From Chloroflexota bacterium (lineage in GTDB: Bacteria; Chloroflexota; Dehalococcoidia; Lucifugimonadales; Lucifugimonadaceae), in contig JAJCYY010000052.1 in assembly GCA_029262735.1 (NCBI GenBank), forward strand, positions 1 through 64,000: a stretch of DNA of 64,000 nt. The letters run 5' to 3'. Below, in pieces: positions 28,362 through 36,975 of this stretch (the stretch's first letter is position 1; each line of letters opens with the position of its first letter). The notes beneath the pieces were generated by a model, which saw nothing but the letters and a program-made list of their open reading frames with translations, ran no database searches and was not told the origin of the DNA. The position numbers and the translations under genes were made by a program.

Positions 28362-28388
28362 CCCCGGGTTCGTCCGGGGTTTTTTTTT
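28362..28388 (+). terminator. Rho-independent terminator or attenuator in a leader region
   Basis: CCCCGGGTTCGTCCGGGG forms a GC hairpin (28362-28379), followed by nine T. It lies 50 bases before the start of the acidic secreted protein, with no gene ending just upstream on this strand. The 225 bases before it (28136-28361) contain several short complementary GC blocks but match no riboswitch class I can name. The layout suggests transcription attenuation of the downstream gene or the end of a small RNA. Confidence 0.65.
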
Positions 28389-28437
28389 GGACCTTCGACC
28401 TGTTCGCCGGTCCTCTGCGTTTTTCGAAAGGGACAGA

Positions 28438-29898
28438 ATGAGAACCAACGAGAAGAAGCTGATATTAGTCGTTGGCCTGGTGGCAATGGCGCTGGTGATT
28501 GCACTGACCCAGATGTGGCCGAGCACTGCGCTGGCGGACGACGATGATGACAACGACGGCAGGCGCAGGGGGCGGACGACCGAATCCTCATCCAACTCTG
28601 ACAATGACGACGATGACGATAAGGACAAGAAGGACAAGAAGGACAAGAAGGACAGTAACAACGGCAACGCAGCGATTCTGGCCCTGCTGACCGAGATGCA
28701 GGCGCAGTCGGCGGCTGACAAGGCTGAGTTGCTGGCCAGGATTGGCGAGCTTGAGACTGAACTCTCGACGCTGATCACTCAGCAGCCAAACACTCTTTCA
28801 CAGGAACTGGCGGCGCACGATGCGGACATTGATGCAGCCATAGCAGCGCTGTCCAGTCAGCTTGCCGATCACGATGAGATCATCGCCGGGGATCTCCCAC
28901 CGGGTGGCGGTGCGATCGGCACCGCACTAGCAGCGCTGTCCGGCCAGGTGGCCGGCATCGAAACGAACATTGGCTCTGCTATCGCAGCCGGTAACAGCGC
29001 GCTCAGTTCGGACGTGTTCGAGGTGTTCGACCTCGTGCACGACACGCACACGGTCGATCCGTTCGACATGAGCGTAACGGTGTGTGCGAACAGCGGTGGC
29101 TTCGCGACGTTCGACCAGGACGCAAGCTTCGCCAGTGATTTTGGATTCGGTCCGTTTATCGGCGCCGACTTTTACGGGAACGGCGGTACGGCGGACTATC
29201 GGGGCCATTTCGCAAACACACTCAACTCAGCGGCAGGCGCATCTACGGGTGTGACACTGAATGCTTGCCTGGACGGCATCATCGTTAGGCAGGACGGTAC
29301 GGTAGACGCAAATCCGTTGTCCGACCTCAACGTGAGCGAGCTTCAGTTCATCACCGAGAACCTGGGGAACGAGACTGATCTTGCAGACTTGAGAGCACAA
29401 ATCACTCGTTCAGCGTTGTTTGACATGCCGTTGTCTGCGTTGCAACTGACCGACTCGATTGCCGAGGTTGCGGCAGTGGACCTGAATCTTCTCAATACTT
29501 TCCGTATTGTGAATGATGATCTTGGAGCACTGGAAGACACGTTGCCTCTTCCACCCAATGTGGCGCGTGACTTCCCTAATTCACCTATCCCGGCCTCGAT
29601 GATCTCGATGGACCCTCTTTCGATCTGCACCTTGCCAGGTATCGAAATTCTGGATAACGGTGGAAGCAATCCGATACAGGGCATCTGCGATTCGGCGGGT
29701 GAAGGGAAACTGCTTACCGACGCGATCACGTCGATCTCGGACACGCTGAATCCGGCCATCGACCGGATCGAAACACGGGTCGACAAGATCGACGGGACGG
29801 CTGACAAGATCTCCGCAAGTGTTGGCAACAACCTGAGAGACATAGCGGTGAGAATCAGGGAGATCGTCAACAGCATCTGCTCGGGCCTTGGCTGTTAA
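28438..29898 (+). CDS. Secreted acidic coiled-coil protein of unknown function
   Basis: From the ATG at 28438 the protein has about 486 residues. A signal peptide (KKLILVVGLVAMALVIALTQ ending ALA) is followed by an extremely acidic run (DDDDDNDG), a Ser/Asp/Lys-rich linker with KKD repeats, and heptad-like helices rich in Ala/Leu/Glu (LTEMQAQSAADKAELLARIGELETELSTL; described by position, about residues 75-110). A more globular part with a few cysteines follows, and a final helix (NNLRDIAVRIREIVNSICSGLGC). The layout suggests a secreted surface or matrix protein with a coiled-coil stalk; the Asp tract could bind Ca2+. I recognise no family. Two in-frame ATG upstream (28387) would place the terminator inside coding, so 28438 is preferred. 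Confidence 0.75.
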   Translation: MRTNEKKLILVVGLVAMALVIALTQMWPSTALADDDDDNDGRRRGRTTESSSNSDNDDDDDKDKKDKKDKKDSNNGNAAILALLTEMQAQSAADKAELLARIGELETELSTLITQQPNTLSQELAAHDADIDAAIAALSSQLADHDEIIAGDLPPGGGAIGTALAALSGQVAGIETNIGSAIAAGNSALSSDVFEVFDLVHDTHTVDPFDMSVTVCANSGGFATFDQDASFASDFGFGPFIGADFYGNGGTADYRGHFANTLNSAAGASTGVTLNACLDGIIVRQDGTVDANPLSDLNVSELQFITENLGNETDLADLRAQITRSALFDMPLSALQLTDSIAEVAAVDLNLLNTFRIVNDDLGALEDTLPLPPNVARDFPNSPIPASMISMDPLSICTLPGIEILDNGGSNPIQGICDSAGEGKLLTDAITSISDTLNPAIDRIETRVDKIDGTADKISASVGNNLRDIAVRIREIVNSICSGLGC

Positions 29899-29937
29899 GG
29901 CCGGTGGCCGTTAAGGCCGGTGGTCGTTGAGTTTATT

Positions 29938-29977
29938 GCCGGGGCTGAGGGCATTCGTCTCTCAGCCCCGGCTTTTT
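29938..29977 (+). terminator. Rho-independent terminator
   Basis: A 12-bp perfect stem (GCCGGGGCTGAG at 29938-29949 with its complement at 29961-29972) and five T. It lies 40 bases after the stop of the acidic secreted protein gene and should end its transcript. Confidence 0.9.
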
Positions 29978-30105
29978 GTGATCGCTTTAGCGGCGTGGTC
30001 ATGCCTGCTGGGGCGTCGAGCAAGGCCGTTTGCCACCCTTCATTTCCGGTAACCTTGCTGGCCATCACGTGCCGGCACTTGCGCTGCAGAATTTTCGAGG
30101 TGGAT

Positions 30106-30591
30106 ATGGCTTACGGACGGTTTTTCGAGGATTTCTCTGTCGGCGAGAAGATAAAACACTGGCCGGGGCGCACGATCACTGAGACGGATGACACGTGGTT
30201 TTCGCTGCTTTGCCAGAACGATAATCCGCTGCACATCGATGACAACTACTCGAGCAAGTACACGCAGCACGGTCAGCGACTGACGAACGGGACGCTGGTT
30301 TTCGCCATCGCGGTGGGCCAGACGGTCCGTGACCTTTCCGGGCGGGCGATCGCCAATCTCGAGTACGAAAAGGTCACGCACCACGCGCCGGTCTTTCACG
30401 GTGACACGATCTACACGGAGTCAGAGGTGCTGGAGACGCGTGTGACGTCGAAGGGTGACCGCGGGACGGTGCTGACGGAGACGGTTGTGAAGAACCAGGA
30501 CGGCACGAAGGTGATGTCGTTCTTGAAGCGCGTGCTGGTGCCGATGAAGCACCACGAGACGATGGGCGAGGGCAAGCTACCGTTCGATTAG
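30106..30591 (+). CDS. MaoC-family hot-dog hydratase
   Basis: From the ATG at 30106 (AGGTGG just upstream) the protein has 161 residues with a single hot-dog domain. FFEDFSVGEKIKHWPGRTITETDD is the typical start of MaoC-like (R)-hydratases; LLCQNDNPLHIDD is the conserved substrate loop with the Asp/His hydratase pair (DxNPLHxD); TNGTLVFAIAVGQTVRD follows and the C-terminal strands end in a proline-rich tail. Family members hydrate enoyl-CoA or mesaconyl-type CoA esters; which one is not decided. It follows a strong terminator and is expected to have its own promoter. The longer frame from 29920 would run through that terminator and is rejected. Confidence 0.87.
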   Translation: MAYGRFFEDFSVGEKIKHWPGRTITETDDTWFSLLCQNDNPLHIDDNYSSKYTQHGQRLTNGTLVFAIAVGQTVRDLSGRAIANLEYEKVTHHAPVFHGDTIYTESEVLETRVTSKGDRGTVLTETVVKNQDGTKVMSFLKRVLVPMKHHETMGEGKLPFD

Positions 30592-30602
30592 AGGGGTGAA
30601 TT

Positions 30603-30728
30603 GTCATTCTGAACTTGATTCAGAATCTCTCGGTGACCTCACATGGACGGTTAGATCCCTCACTTCGCGCGGGATGACAAATCGTGATGGCTCCGCGATC
30701 AGCGGGCGCAGCGAGCGGCGTCCCCTAT
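30603..30728. repeat. REP-B palindrome followed by REP-A copy 3
   Basis: REP-B at 30603-30631 is TCATTCTGAACTTGATTCAG plus AATCTC, an imperfect palindrome; related copies lie at 32338-32370, 40646-40674, 40691-40719 (inverted), 53785-53817 and 56433-56459. A GATCCCTCACTTCGCGCGGG variant follows at 30653-30672, then REP-A at 30697-30728 overlapping the end of the next gene. Confidence 0.7.
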
Positions 30729-32116
30729 GAAACCGGGATGTTGTGGTTCAGGCGGAAGGCGTTTGTTGGGTCGTACTTTGCTTTTATTTGGCGGAGTCTT
30801 TCGAAGTTGTCTCCGAACGCTGTCCGCACCCTGTCTGGCTCGTCGCCTGCAACGTGATTGATGTAGACGATGTTGCCTGCGAACGGCTCCAGCTCGCTCC
30901 AGAACTCTCGTGTCCAGGCGACCTGCCTGTCGTCTTCTGCCGGATCGAGCCACTGGGAGACGATACCGAGGTCCCACTGGTGTGCACGGTGCACGAAGGC
31001 GGTATCGCCGGGATCGACACGGGCGGCTGCACCGTGGAAGTTGAACATGGGCACACGAGTCAGGGGCGAGATCAACCGGGAGCCGCGGTCGACGAGCACG
31101 TCGATGAGATCGTCGGTTATCTCCCTGACGAGTCCGGACTTCCAGTAACGCCGCGGCCCGTAGGGAACCATTTCGTCCATCAGGTGCTGACGAGCGCCAT
31201 ATGACCTGGGCCGAGCGCTGTCCAGAAGCGGGTTGCCGAACTCCCGCAGGGGCCTTATCAGGTCTTCGCCGTGGGCGATGTCTCCGTTGTAGCCGAGCAT
31301 AAGCGCGCAGACGGGATCGCCGTCCGGCGTGGTCGATAGACCGGCATTGATTTCGAGCTCGTCCGGTGGGTCTGCTGCGATGTCACGGTAGAAGCGCAGC
31401 ATGTCTCTTGCGGCGCTCATCGGGTAGACGATCGAACCGCCGATGACCTGCGAGATTTCGTGAAGCTGAAACTCGAAGCTGGTGACGATGCCGAAGTTGC
31501 CGCCGCCACCGCGCAGTGCCCAGTAGAGGTCGGGGTGACTCTCGGGGCTGGCGGTGATGACATCGCCTTCGGCGTTCACGATGTCGAAGGAGAGGACGTT
31601 GTCGCAGGTGAGGCCGTGCTTGCCCATGAGCCAGCCGAGACCGCCGCCGAGGGTGAGACCTGAAATGCCTGTGTTGGACACGGTTCCGCCGGTTGTGGCG
31701 AGTCCGAACACCTGGGTTTCGGCGTCGAACTCGGACCATGTCAGACCGGCCTGAGCATGTGCGATTTTACTGCGAGGGTCGACCCGGACGCCCTTCATCG
31801 GCGATAGGTCGATGACGATGCCGCCGTCGCAGGTGCCGTGGCCAGCCGCGCTGTGGGCACCTCCGCGGATGGAGATGAGGAGGTCGTGTTGGCGGGCGAA
31901 TCTGACGGCGTGTACGACGTCTGATCGTCCGCTGCAGCGGACGATCAGGGCGGGATGTTTGTCAATCATGCCGTTCCAGACGCGGCGGGCTGTTTCGTAG
32001 CCATCGGTCGAGGGTGTAAGGACGGTGCCGTTGATGACGGCGGTCAGCGCGTCGATGGTCTGTGGATCGACGATGCGTGGCGGGCCGCCTGGTTTCGTCG
32101 GGGAGGTCGTGCTCAT
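30725..32116 (-). CDS. FAD-linked oxidase, berberine-bridge-enzyme type
   Basis: From the ATG at 32116 (MSTTSPTKP) the protein has about 463 residues. The PP-loop RGGAHSAAGHGTCDGG contains the His usually bound to the flavin 8-alpha carbon; GLTLGGGLGWLMGKHGLTCDNVL holds the Cys that makes the second (6-S-cysteinyl) flavin bond; and the C-terminal BBE element IKAKYDPTNAFRLNHNI closes the domain. Such bicovalent flavoproteins oxidise sugars, alcohols or alkaloid-like compounds with O2. The substrate cannot be told. An earlier in-frame start (32155) adds 13 residues without a ribosome site. The stop lies inside a REP-A repeat. Confidence 0.88.
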   Translation of the reverse strand: MSTTSPTKPGGPPRIVDPQTIDALTAVINGTVLTPSTDGYETARRVWNGMIDKHPALIVRCSGRSDVVHAVRFARQHDLLISIRGGAHSAAGHGTCDGGIVIDLSPMKGVRVDPRSKIAHAQAGLTWSEFDAETQVFGLATTGGTVSNTGISGLTLGGGLGWLMGKHGLTCDNVLSFDIVNAEGDVITASPESHPDLYWALRGGGGNFGIVTSFEFQLHEISQVIGGSIVYPMSAARDMLRFYRDIAADPPDELEINAGLSTTPDGDPVCALMLGYNGDIAHGEDLIRPLREFGNPLLDSARPRSYGARQHLMDEMVPYGPRRYWKSGLVREITDDLIDVLVDRGSRLISPLTRVPMFNFHGAAARVDPGDTAFVHRAHQWDLGIVSQWLDPAEDDRQVAWTREFWSELEPFAGNIVYINHVAGDEPDRVRTAFGDNFERLRQIKAKYDPTNAFRLNHNIPVS

Positions 32117-32541
32117 TGGTGTTGCCTGTATGCAGCGTGCTGTAGTTGCGGGCACTGCTTTTTTATCACATGGATGGGTGGTATCTGAGGCGGGTAGGCG
32201 TTTGGCGTGGATGATGGGATGTTGTTGCGTTGATCGGACGGAGGGTCGCTGACGCTTATAATCGGCGTTTGAGGGCGAGGGTGATGGTTCGCATATTGGT
32301 CTGCGTGGAGAGTTTTGACTGTTTGTGTGAGAACGCCGGGAGATTCTGAATCGAGTTCAGAATGACAAACACGTAATGGCGCAGCCATCACCGGGCGCAG
32401 CAAGCGGCGCCCCTACCAGAAAGACGACAACCCACCCTCTAACTCCCTCCCTGTCAGGGAGGGAGAACCTGGCTTCCGCCATAAGTGGTTAATCCATAAG
32501 GCACCACATAAATCGGTCGAAGAAAAAAACAAAGAAAAACA
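32117..32541. repeat. Intergenic region with REP-B, REP-A and a full composite repeat
   Basis: REP-B (32338-32370), REP-A (32388-32422) and composite copy 3 (32425-32535) stand in series. The composite repeat ends TCGAAGAAAAAAACAAAG, finishing about 6 bases before the aminotransferase ATG, so the leader and ribosome-binding region of that mRNA are repeat-derived. The first 200 bases show nothing else. Confidence 0.75.
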
Positions 32542-33723
32542 ATGGCGATATCTAAGAAGGTTCGAGAGCAGATGAAGGCGTCCTCCTGGATACGGAGGAT
32601 GTTCGAAGAGGGTATGGAGATGCGGCGTCTGCACGGCGCCGAGAACGTTTTCGACCTTTCGCTTGGAAACCCGCTTCTGGAGCCGCCTGCCGAGTTCAAT
32701 GAAGTGCTGCGCCGCATCGTCAACGACGACGCGCCCGGCACACATCGCTACATGCCCAACGGCGGTTTTTCCGGCGTGCGCGCCGCGGTAGCAAAGCAGC
32801 TTTCGGCTGAGTCCGGCATCCTGTTTTCTGGCGAGGACATTATGATGACCGTCGGCGCGGCCGGCGCGCTGAACGTGATTTTGCGGTCGATACTGGACCA
32901 GGACGATGAGGTGGTGATCATCGCTCCGTACTTCGCCGAGTACATCTTCTACATCCAGCACCAGACCGGGGTTGTGCGTGAGGCGCAGAGCGGCCCGGAC
33001 TTCATGCCGGACATTGCATCGCTGAAGGCCAGCCTGAACGAGCGCACCCGGGCGGTCATCATCAACACGCCGAACAACCCGACCGGCGTGATCTATACGG
33101 AATCTGTTGTGGATGCTATCGGTGAGGCGATTCGGGATGCTGAGAAGAGATTTGGCACGGAGATCTACCTGGTTTCCGACGAGCCGTACCGGAAGCTGAT
33201 CTTCAGCGACGCTCCGTTCCCCTTCATCTTCAAGCACCACGCCAGGTCGGTTGTGGCAACCTCGCACTCGAAGGACCTCGGGCTTGCGGGAGAGCGCATC
33301 GGTCACATCGCAATAAATCCGGCAGATCCGGGCAAGGCCGACTTCATGGATGCGGCGAGGTTTGCGCTGCGGACACTTGGCTTTGTGAACGCGCCGGCGC
33401 TGATGCAGCGAGTGGTGGCGGAGATCCAGGACGCGACGGTTGACGTTTCCGAGTATCGCAAGAAGCGAGATTTCATGTACGCGGCGCTGACCGATATTGG
33501 CTACAGCTGCGTGCGGCCGGACGGGGCGTTCTACCTGTTCCCGGAGTCGCCGATTGCGGACGATTTGGAGTTCGTGAAGCTGTTGCAGTCGAAGCTGGTG
33601 CTGACTGTGCCGGGCGTCGGATTCGGCACTCCAGGCTATTTCCGAGTGTCGTACTGTGTAGAAGACAAGGTGCTGGAGGGGTCGCTAAGGGGTTTTGCCG
33701 AGGCGCTTGAGGAGGCACGCTAG
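32542..33723 (+). CDS. PLP-dependent class I/II aminotransferase
   Basis: A 393-residue fold-type I aminotransferase. HRYMPNGGFSGVRAAVAKQL is the N-terminal substrate region; TVGAAGALNVILRSILDQDDEVVI the cofactor phosphate region; INTPNNPTGVIYTE carries the conserved Asn; SDEPYRKLIF the Asp/Tyr pair; ATSHSKDLGLAGERIGHIAI the PLP-binding Lys (SxSKxxxxxGxRxG). It should transfer amino groups between an amino acid and a 2-keto acid; the amino acid is undetermined (aspartate or aromatic types are similar). The start ATG comes directly after a composite repeat and has only A-rich upstream sequence. The next gene begins 8 bases after its stop, so they may share a transcript. Confidence 0.88.
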   Translation: MAISKKVREQMKASSWIRRMFEEGMEMRRLHGAENVFDLSLGNPLLEPPAEFNEVLRRIVNDDAPGTHRYMPNGGFSGVRAAVAKQLSAESGILFSGEDIMMTVGAAGALNVILRSILDQDDEVVIIAPYFAEYIFYIQHQTGVVREAQSGPDFMPDIASLKASLNERTRAVIINTPNNPTGVIYTESVVDAIGEAIRDAEKRFGTEIYLVSDEPYRKLIFSDAPFPFIFKHHARSVVATSHSKDLGLAGERIGHIAINPADPGKADFMDAARFALRTLGFVNAPALMQRVVAEIQDATVDVSEYRKKRDFMYAALTDIGYSCVRPDGAFYLFPESPIADDLEFVKLLQSKLVLTVPGVGFGTPGYFRVSYCVEDKVLEGSLRGFAEALEEAR

Positions 33724-33731
33724 CCAGAGGA

Positions 33732-34235
33732 ATGAATCTTCGAATGAGACTACTCACCGTTCTTCTACTGACCGCTTTCGCCGGTGCCGCTGCCGCATGT
33801 TCGAGCGGTGGAGGAACTCCGACTCCGGTTGCTGTGGTGCTGACGTCGCCGGTTGCGAATCCGACTGCCACTCCCGAGGCGATGGTGACGACGGTCGAGG
33901 GCGAGATTACTGCGTTCGAGGTGAATCTTTCGAAAAATGGCAGTCCGCAGCAGGGTACGGCTGTGTTCTCTCGCAAGGGCGAGCTTACTCACGTTGAGAT
34001 CAAGGTGAGGCCGGGAGTTCCGGCGCAGTCTGTGACGCTGAGGCGCGGTCTGTGCCCGGCGCCGGTGGGGTTCGTGGAGGAGCTTGACACGGCTATCGGC
34101 GGGGTGATGCGACAGGAGATCCGAAGCCTGGGGTGGGACGAGTTGCTGATGGGCGGCCTGGCAATTGTCTTGAGCACTGGCAAGAATAATCAGAGCATAT
34201 TTTCAGTGTGCACGGAGATGCCAAAGCTGGAGTGA
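33732..34235 (+). CDS. Small lipoprotein of unknown function
   Basis: The 167-residue protein has a lipoprotein signal (MRLLTVLLLTAFAGAAAAC), a Thr/Pro-rich spacer and a roughly 110-residue domain of alternating strands (EGEITAFEVNLSKNG, LTHVEIKVRPGVPAQSVTLRRGLC, DELLMGGLAIVLSTG) with two cysteines that could pair. This resembles small CHRD-like or immunoglobulin-like extracytoplasmic domains but I cannot assign a family. It begins 8 bases after the aminotransferase stop. GAGGA directly before the first ATG would better serve the second ATG at 33741, so translation may start three codons later. Confidence 0.75.
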   Translation: MNLRMRLLTVLLLTAFAGAAAACSSGGGTPTPVAVVLTSPVANPTATPEAMVTTVEGEITAFEVNLSKNGSPQQGTAVFSRKGELTHVEIKVRPGVPAQSVTLRRGLCPAPVGFVEELDTAIGGVMRQEIRSLGWDELLMGGLAIVLSTGKNNQSIFSVCTEMPKLE

Positions 34236-34556
34236 GGGTGGGGTTTGCCATCCTGAGCCTGTCGAAGGGTTGTTGTCTGGTAGGAGCGCCGCTACCAGAT
34301 AGACCGAAGTCCGCCCGTTCTCATGCATTTAAAATAAGGACTCTCGCCTCGAGACGGGGAAATGTGGTTCAATCTCATCGACGGTGCGGAATTGGATGTC
34401 CGCGACAATCTGCTACTCATTCGTCTAGAATGACTGACAGATGCCCAAACAAAATTCCAGGCTTTCCAACTACCGGAATTAAATCCTTTGGCGGTCCATG
34501 AATGAAACTAGTCGCGAGAATGCGTCGGCTAATTCCAAAATCAGAGGACTTTACAT
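34236..34556. other. Intergenic region at the start of an AT-richer segment
   Basis: The first 90 bases hold an inverted CTTCGACAGGCTCAGG-type repeat (34245-34266) and a fragment of REP-A. After about 34320 base composition becomes clearly more AT-rich than the metabolic genes to the left, suggesting foreign DNA. No gene is supported. Confidence 0.4.
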
Positions 34557-34739
34557 ATGTCAGCCTTCATACCTCCTAGACCTGACTATCATTCATTAAA
34601 AGCCGACGCTGAATACCGTGCGACTCGCAAGCGTACGCCTTTGCTATTGATCGCCGCTGCAATCATTTGGAATTTGTACCGTGGGTTGATATGGACTGTT
34701 ACGTTTTTCCTCAAGACGTTGCGGATTCGCAAACAGTAA
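34557..34739 (+). CDS. Small membrane protein of unknown function
   Basis: Sixty residues, MSAFIPPRPDYHSLK then a basic stretch, one hydrophobic helix (LLLIAAAIIWNLYRGLIWTV) and a basic tail (LRIRKQ). GAGGAC lies about 8 bases before the ATG. The helix with positive charges on both sides fits a single-pass membrane peptide, as found among small stress or phage proteins. It lies in AT-richer DNA bounded by an ssrA 3'-end scar. Real coding is likely but not proven. Confidence 0.5.
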   Translation: MSAFIPPRPDYHSLKADAEYRATRKRTPLLLIAAAIIWNLYRGLIWTVTFFLKTLRIRKQ

Positions 34740-35012
34740 ATACCGACAACTGATCGCGGAGTCCAGCTATTCAACACGTTAGTGTTAGGCCAGCACGATT
34801 CGTGAAAACGGCAAAAATGGATTACGGGAGCATTTAGTCGAGTAGTTTAGAGGTCTCTTGTCAGACCGAGACCTGTGTGCTGTGCTCATCACCGAGCTCG
34901 ACTCTCCCCCGTCTCCGCCATGAGCACATATCTGCGGCAGCCCATCGCTACGTAGGGATACCTCTGATAGCCGCAGTCCGATCGAACCGCGGCGATCTCA
35001 TCAACTCCCCCT
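34740..35012. other. Gap containing an ssrA (tmRNA) 3'-end-like sequence
   Basis: Positions 34891-34920 end CTCCCCCGTCTCCGCCA, preceded by CTCGACT. This looks like the T-loop, T-stem strand and acceptor strand of a tmRNA (CGTCTCC pairs with the GGGGACG usual at tmRNA 5' ends, then a discriminator base and CCA). No 5' half or tag reading frame is present within 400 bases upstream, so it is a fragment, as left by an element integrated at ssrA. Confidence 0.4.
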
Positions 35013-36605
35013 TCAGTCCGTGTGGCTTCTGATTACCCGGCCTGGAGTTTCGCCTGATAGTTCGCCGTTCGTTAGCGATACCTGGCCGTTCACGAGTACG
35101 TGCGAGACGCCTGTTGAGTACTGGTGAGGCTCTGCGAAGGTTGCGTGTTCGCTTATGGTCTCCGGGTCGAAGACTGCGATGTCCGCCATGTAGCCCGGCG
35201 CCAGTCGCCCGCGGTTCTTCAGTCCGAGCCTCTGCGCGGGCAGTGTCGTCATCTTGCGTATCGCCTCGGGCAGCGTCACCACGCTCTTGTCGTGCACCAG
35301 CCTCTGCAGGTAGCCCGCGTTCGACCCGTAGCTGCGCGGGTGCGGCATGCCTCGTGACAGCGGTCCGGTGGTTCGCAGCGAGTTGCCGTCTGAGCAGACG
35401 GAGATGTGGGGAGACGCTGCGATCATCTCCATATCCGGGTCAGACATCGAGTACAGCACCACCGAGACCTCGGAATCCTCGAGCAGCTTGAAGGCGCAAT
35501 CTATCGGATCCATGTTCCGCCTGCTTGCCACCTCTTCCAGCGTCATTCCCTCGTATTCGGTGTTCGGCGGATAGCCAGCGATCACGCAGCCGCTTGCGCC
35601 CTGGAACCGGACCGCAGAGTATTCCGCCTCATCCTTCAAACGTGGGCGCAAATCGCTGTCTGCGATCCGCTCCAGCAGCGCCGGGCGGCCTCCGTCGTGC
35701 GCCCAGCGATTGAAGATCGCGCCGCTGAGCGGTGTGCTGCAGGCGATGTACGGGTACTGGTCACCGGCGACGTCGATGCCCTCTTCGCGCGCCCGTTCGA
35801 TCGACTCCAGGATTGCTGCGGCGCGTCCCCAGACACGCGGTCCGTGCGCCTTGACGTGCGATATCTCGATGCGGGCGCCTGTGCGGCGGCCGATCTCTAT
35901 CGATTCCTGGAGTGCCGTGAAGATGCCGGGGCTTTCGTCCGATTCCGACCGCATGTGGCTTGAGTACAGCTTATCCCGGTCGGCGGCGAGCTTTGCCAGC
36001 GCGATCACTTCGTCTGTGAGAGAAAAGTAGCCCGGCGGGAAGTAGAGGCCCGTCGAGAGTCCCATCGCCCCGGCGTCCAGCGCCTTGGCAACCTCTCGCT
36101 CCATCTGCGTCAGTTCGTCGGAGCCGGGCGCCCGGGCATCGTCGCCCATCACGAAGCTCCGCACCTGGTTGTGGCCAATCTGCGTGGCCACGTTGATTAC
36201 TCCGCCCGCCTGGTCGAGGGCGTCGAGGTAGCCGGCGAAGTCCCGCCAGCCCGGCTGGTAGTCAGGGTCAGCCCGTGACGCCCGCGACTTGAAGTTGTCG
36301 GTGGTCTGGTCGTTGAGCGGCGCACAGAAGCTGGAGCCGCAGTTGCCGACCAGCTCCAGGGTCACGCCCTGCCGCAGCTTGCTGTCTGCGAGCGGGTCGA
36401 CGAGGAACGACATGTCGCTGTGGGCATGGAGGTCGATGAAGCCGGGTGCGACGACCTGGCCTGCGGCGTCGATGGTCTTTGCCGTCTCGCCCGTAACCTG
36501 CCCAATTGCGACAATCCTGTCGCCGACGATCGCCACGTCTGTTTGCACAGAGTCTGCGCCGGTTCCGTCGATCACTCGACCGTTCTTAACAACGACGTCG
36601 TACAT
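35013..36605 (-). CDS. N-acyl-D-amino-acid deacylase (D-aminoacylase), amidohydrolase superfamily
   Basis: The 530-residue protein starts MYDVVVKNGRVIDGTGAD, the usual beta-sandwich edge of amidohydrolases, then APGFIDLHAHSDMSF with the first HxH metal pair. VGNCGSSFCAP supplies the conserved Cys ligand of D-aminoacylases, ARIEISHVKAHG and VAGDQYPY the later His and Asp-region, and SDGNSLRTTGPLSRGMPHPRSYG the catalytic Asp and C-terminal signature. LKNRGRLAPGYMADIAVFDPETI ends the sandwich. The family hydrolyses N-acyl-D-amino acids; related proteins act on other amides or dihydropyrimidines. No partner genes adjoin. It lies just outside the AT-rich segment. Confidence 0.9.
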   Translation of the reverse strand: MYDVVVKNGRVIDGTGADSVQTDVAIVGDRIVAIGQVTGETAKTIDAAGQVVAPGFIDLHAHSDMSFLVDPLADSKLRQGVTLELVGNCGSSFCAPLNDQTTDNFKSRASRADPDYQPGWRDFAGYLDALDQAGGVINVATQIGHNQVRSFVMGDDARAPGSDELTQMEREVAKALDAGAMGLSTGLYFPPGYFSLTDEVIALAKLAADRDKLYSSHMRSESDESPGIFTALQESIEIGRRTGARIEISHVKAHGPRVWGRAAAILESIERAREEGIDVAGDQYPYIACSTPLSGAIFNRWAHDGGRPALLERIADSDLRPRLKDEAEYSAVRFQGASGCVIAGYPPNTEYEGMTLEEVASRRNMDPIDCAFKLLEDSEVSVVLYSMSDPDMEMIAASPHISVCSDGNSLRTTGPLSRGMPHPRSYGSNAGYLQRLVHDKSVVTLPEAIRKMTTLPAQRLGLKNRGRLAPGYMADIAVFDPETISEHATFAEPHQYSTGVSHVLVNGQVSLTNGELSGETPGRVIRSHTD

Positions 36606-36975
36606 TTTTCACTCCGTGCTGGCCTGGGCCGGATTGTTATGGGAATGCGCTGCTGGTCCACTGCGGGTATGCAGCTTTCGTGCCCAACGTACCGGAAAAA
36701 CGGGTGCGGAGCGAATGGCCTGCGCCACCCCGAGGACAGCTGTCATTGGGCATCCTCAAAATGGCATCTTGTCGACCGAAGACGGGCACGGTGTTAATGT
36801 GGCGCGAAAACGGCGTCAGAGGCGGGTTCGCGACGCGCCATATCCAGCATCATCCACAAGAAGATACATGAGCAGCCATTGCTCAGAGTAAGTTCATGAA
36901 GTGTCAATAGGATAGTTGGCGGCCAGAATCAAATAGTCTATTCTCACGTGTCCGGTCCTCGAAAGGTAAGGGGTA
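36606..36975. other. Intergenic region, nothing recognised
   Basis: About 370 bases between divergent genes, turning AT-rich after 36860. Short open frames run across the amidohydrolase start but show no protein-like features. Promoters for both flanking genes should lie here. Confidence 0.4.

Noticed and set aside
28053-28778. 241-codon minus-strand frame over the acidic secreted protein gene
   Set aside because: Very Ser/Leu-rich peptide from the complement of Asp/Lys codons and repeats; no independent support.
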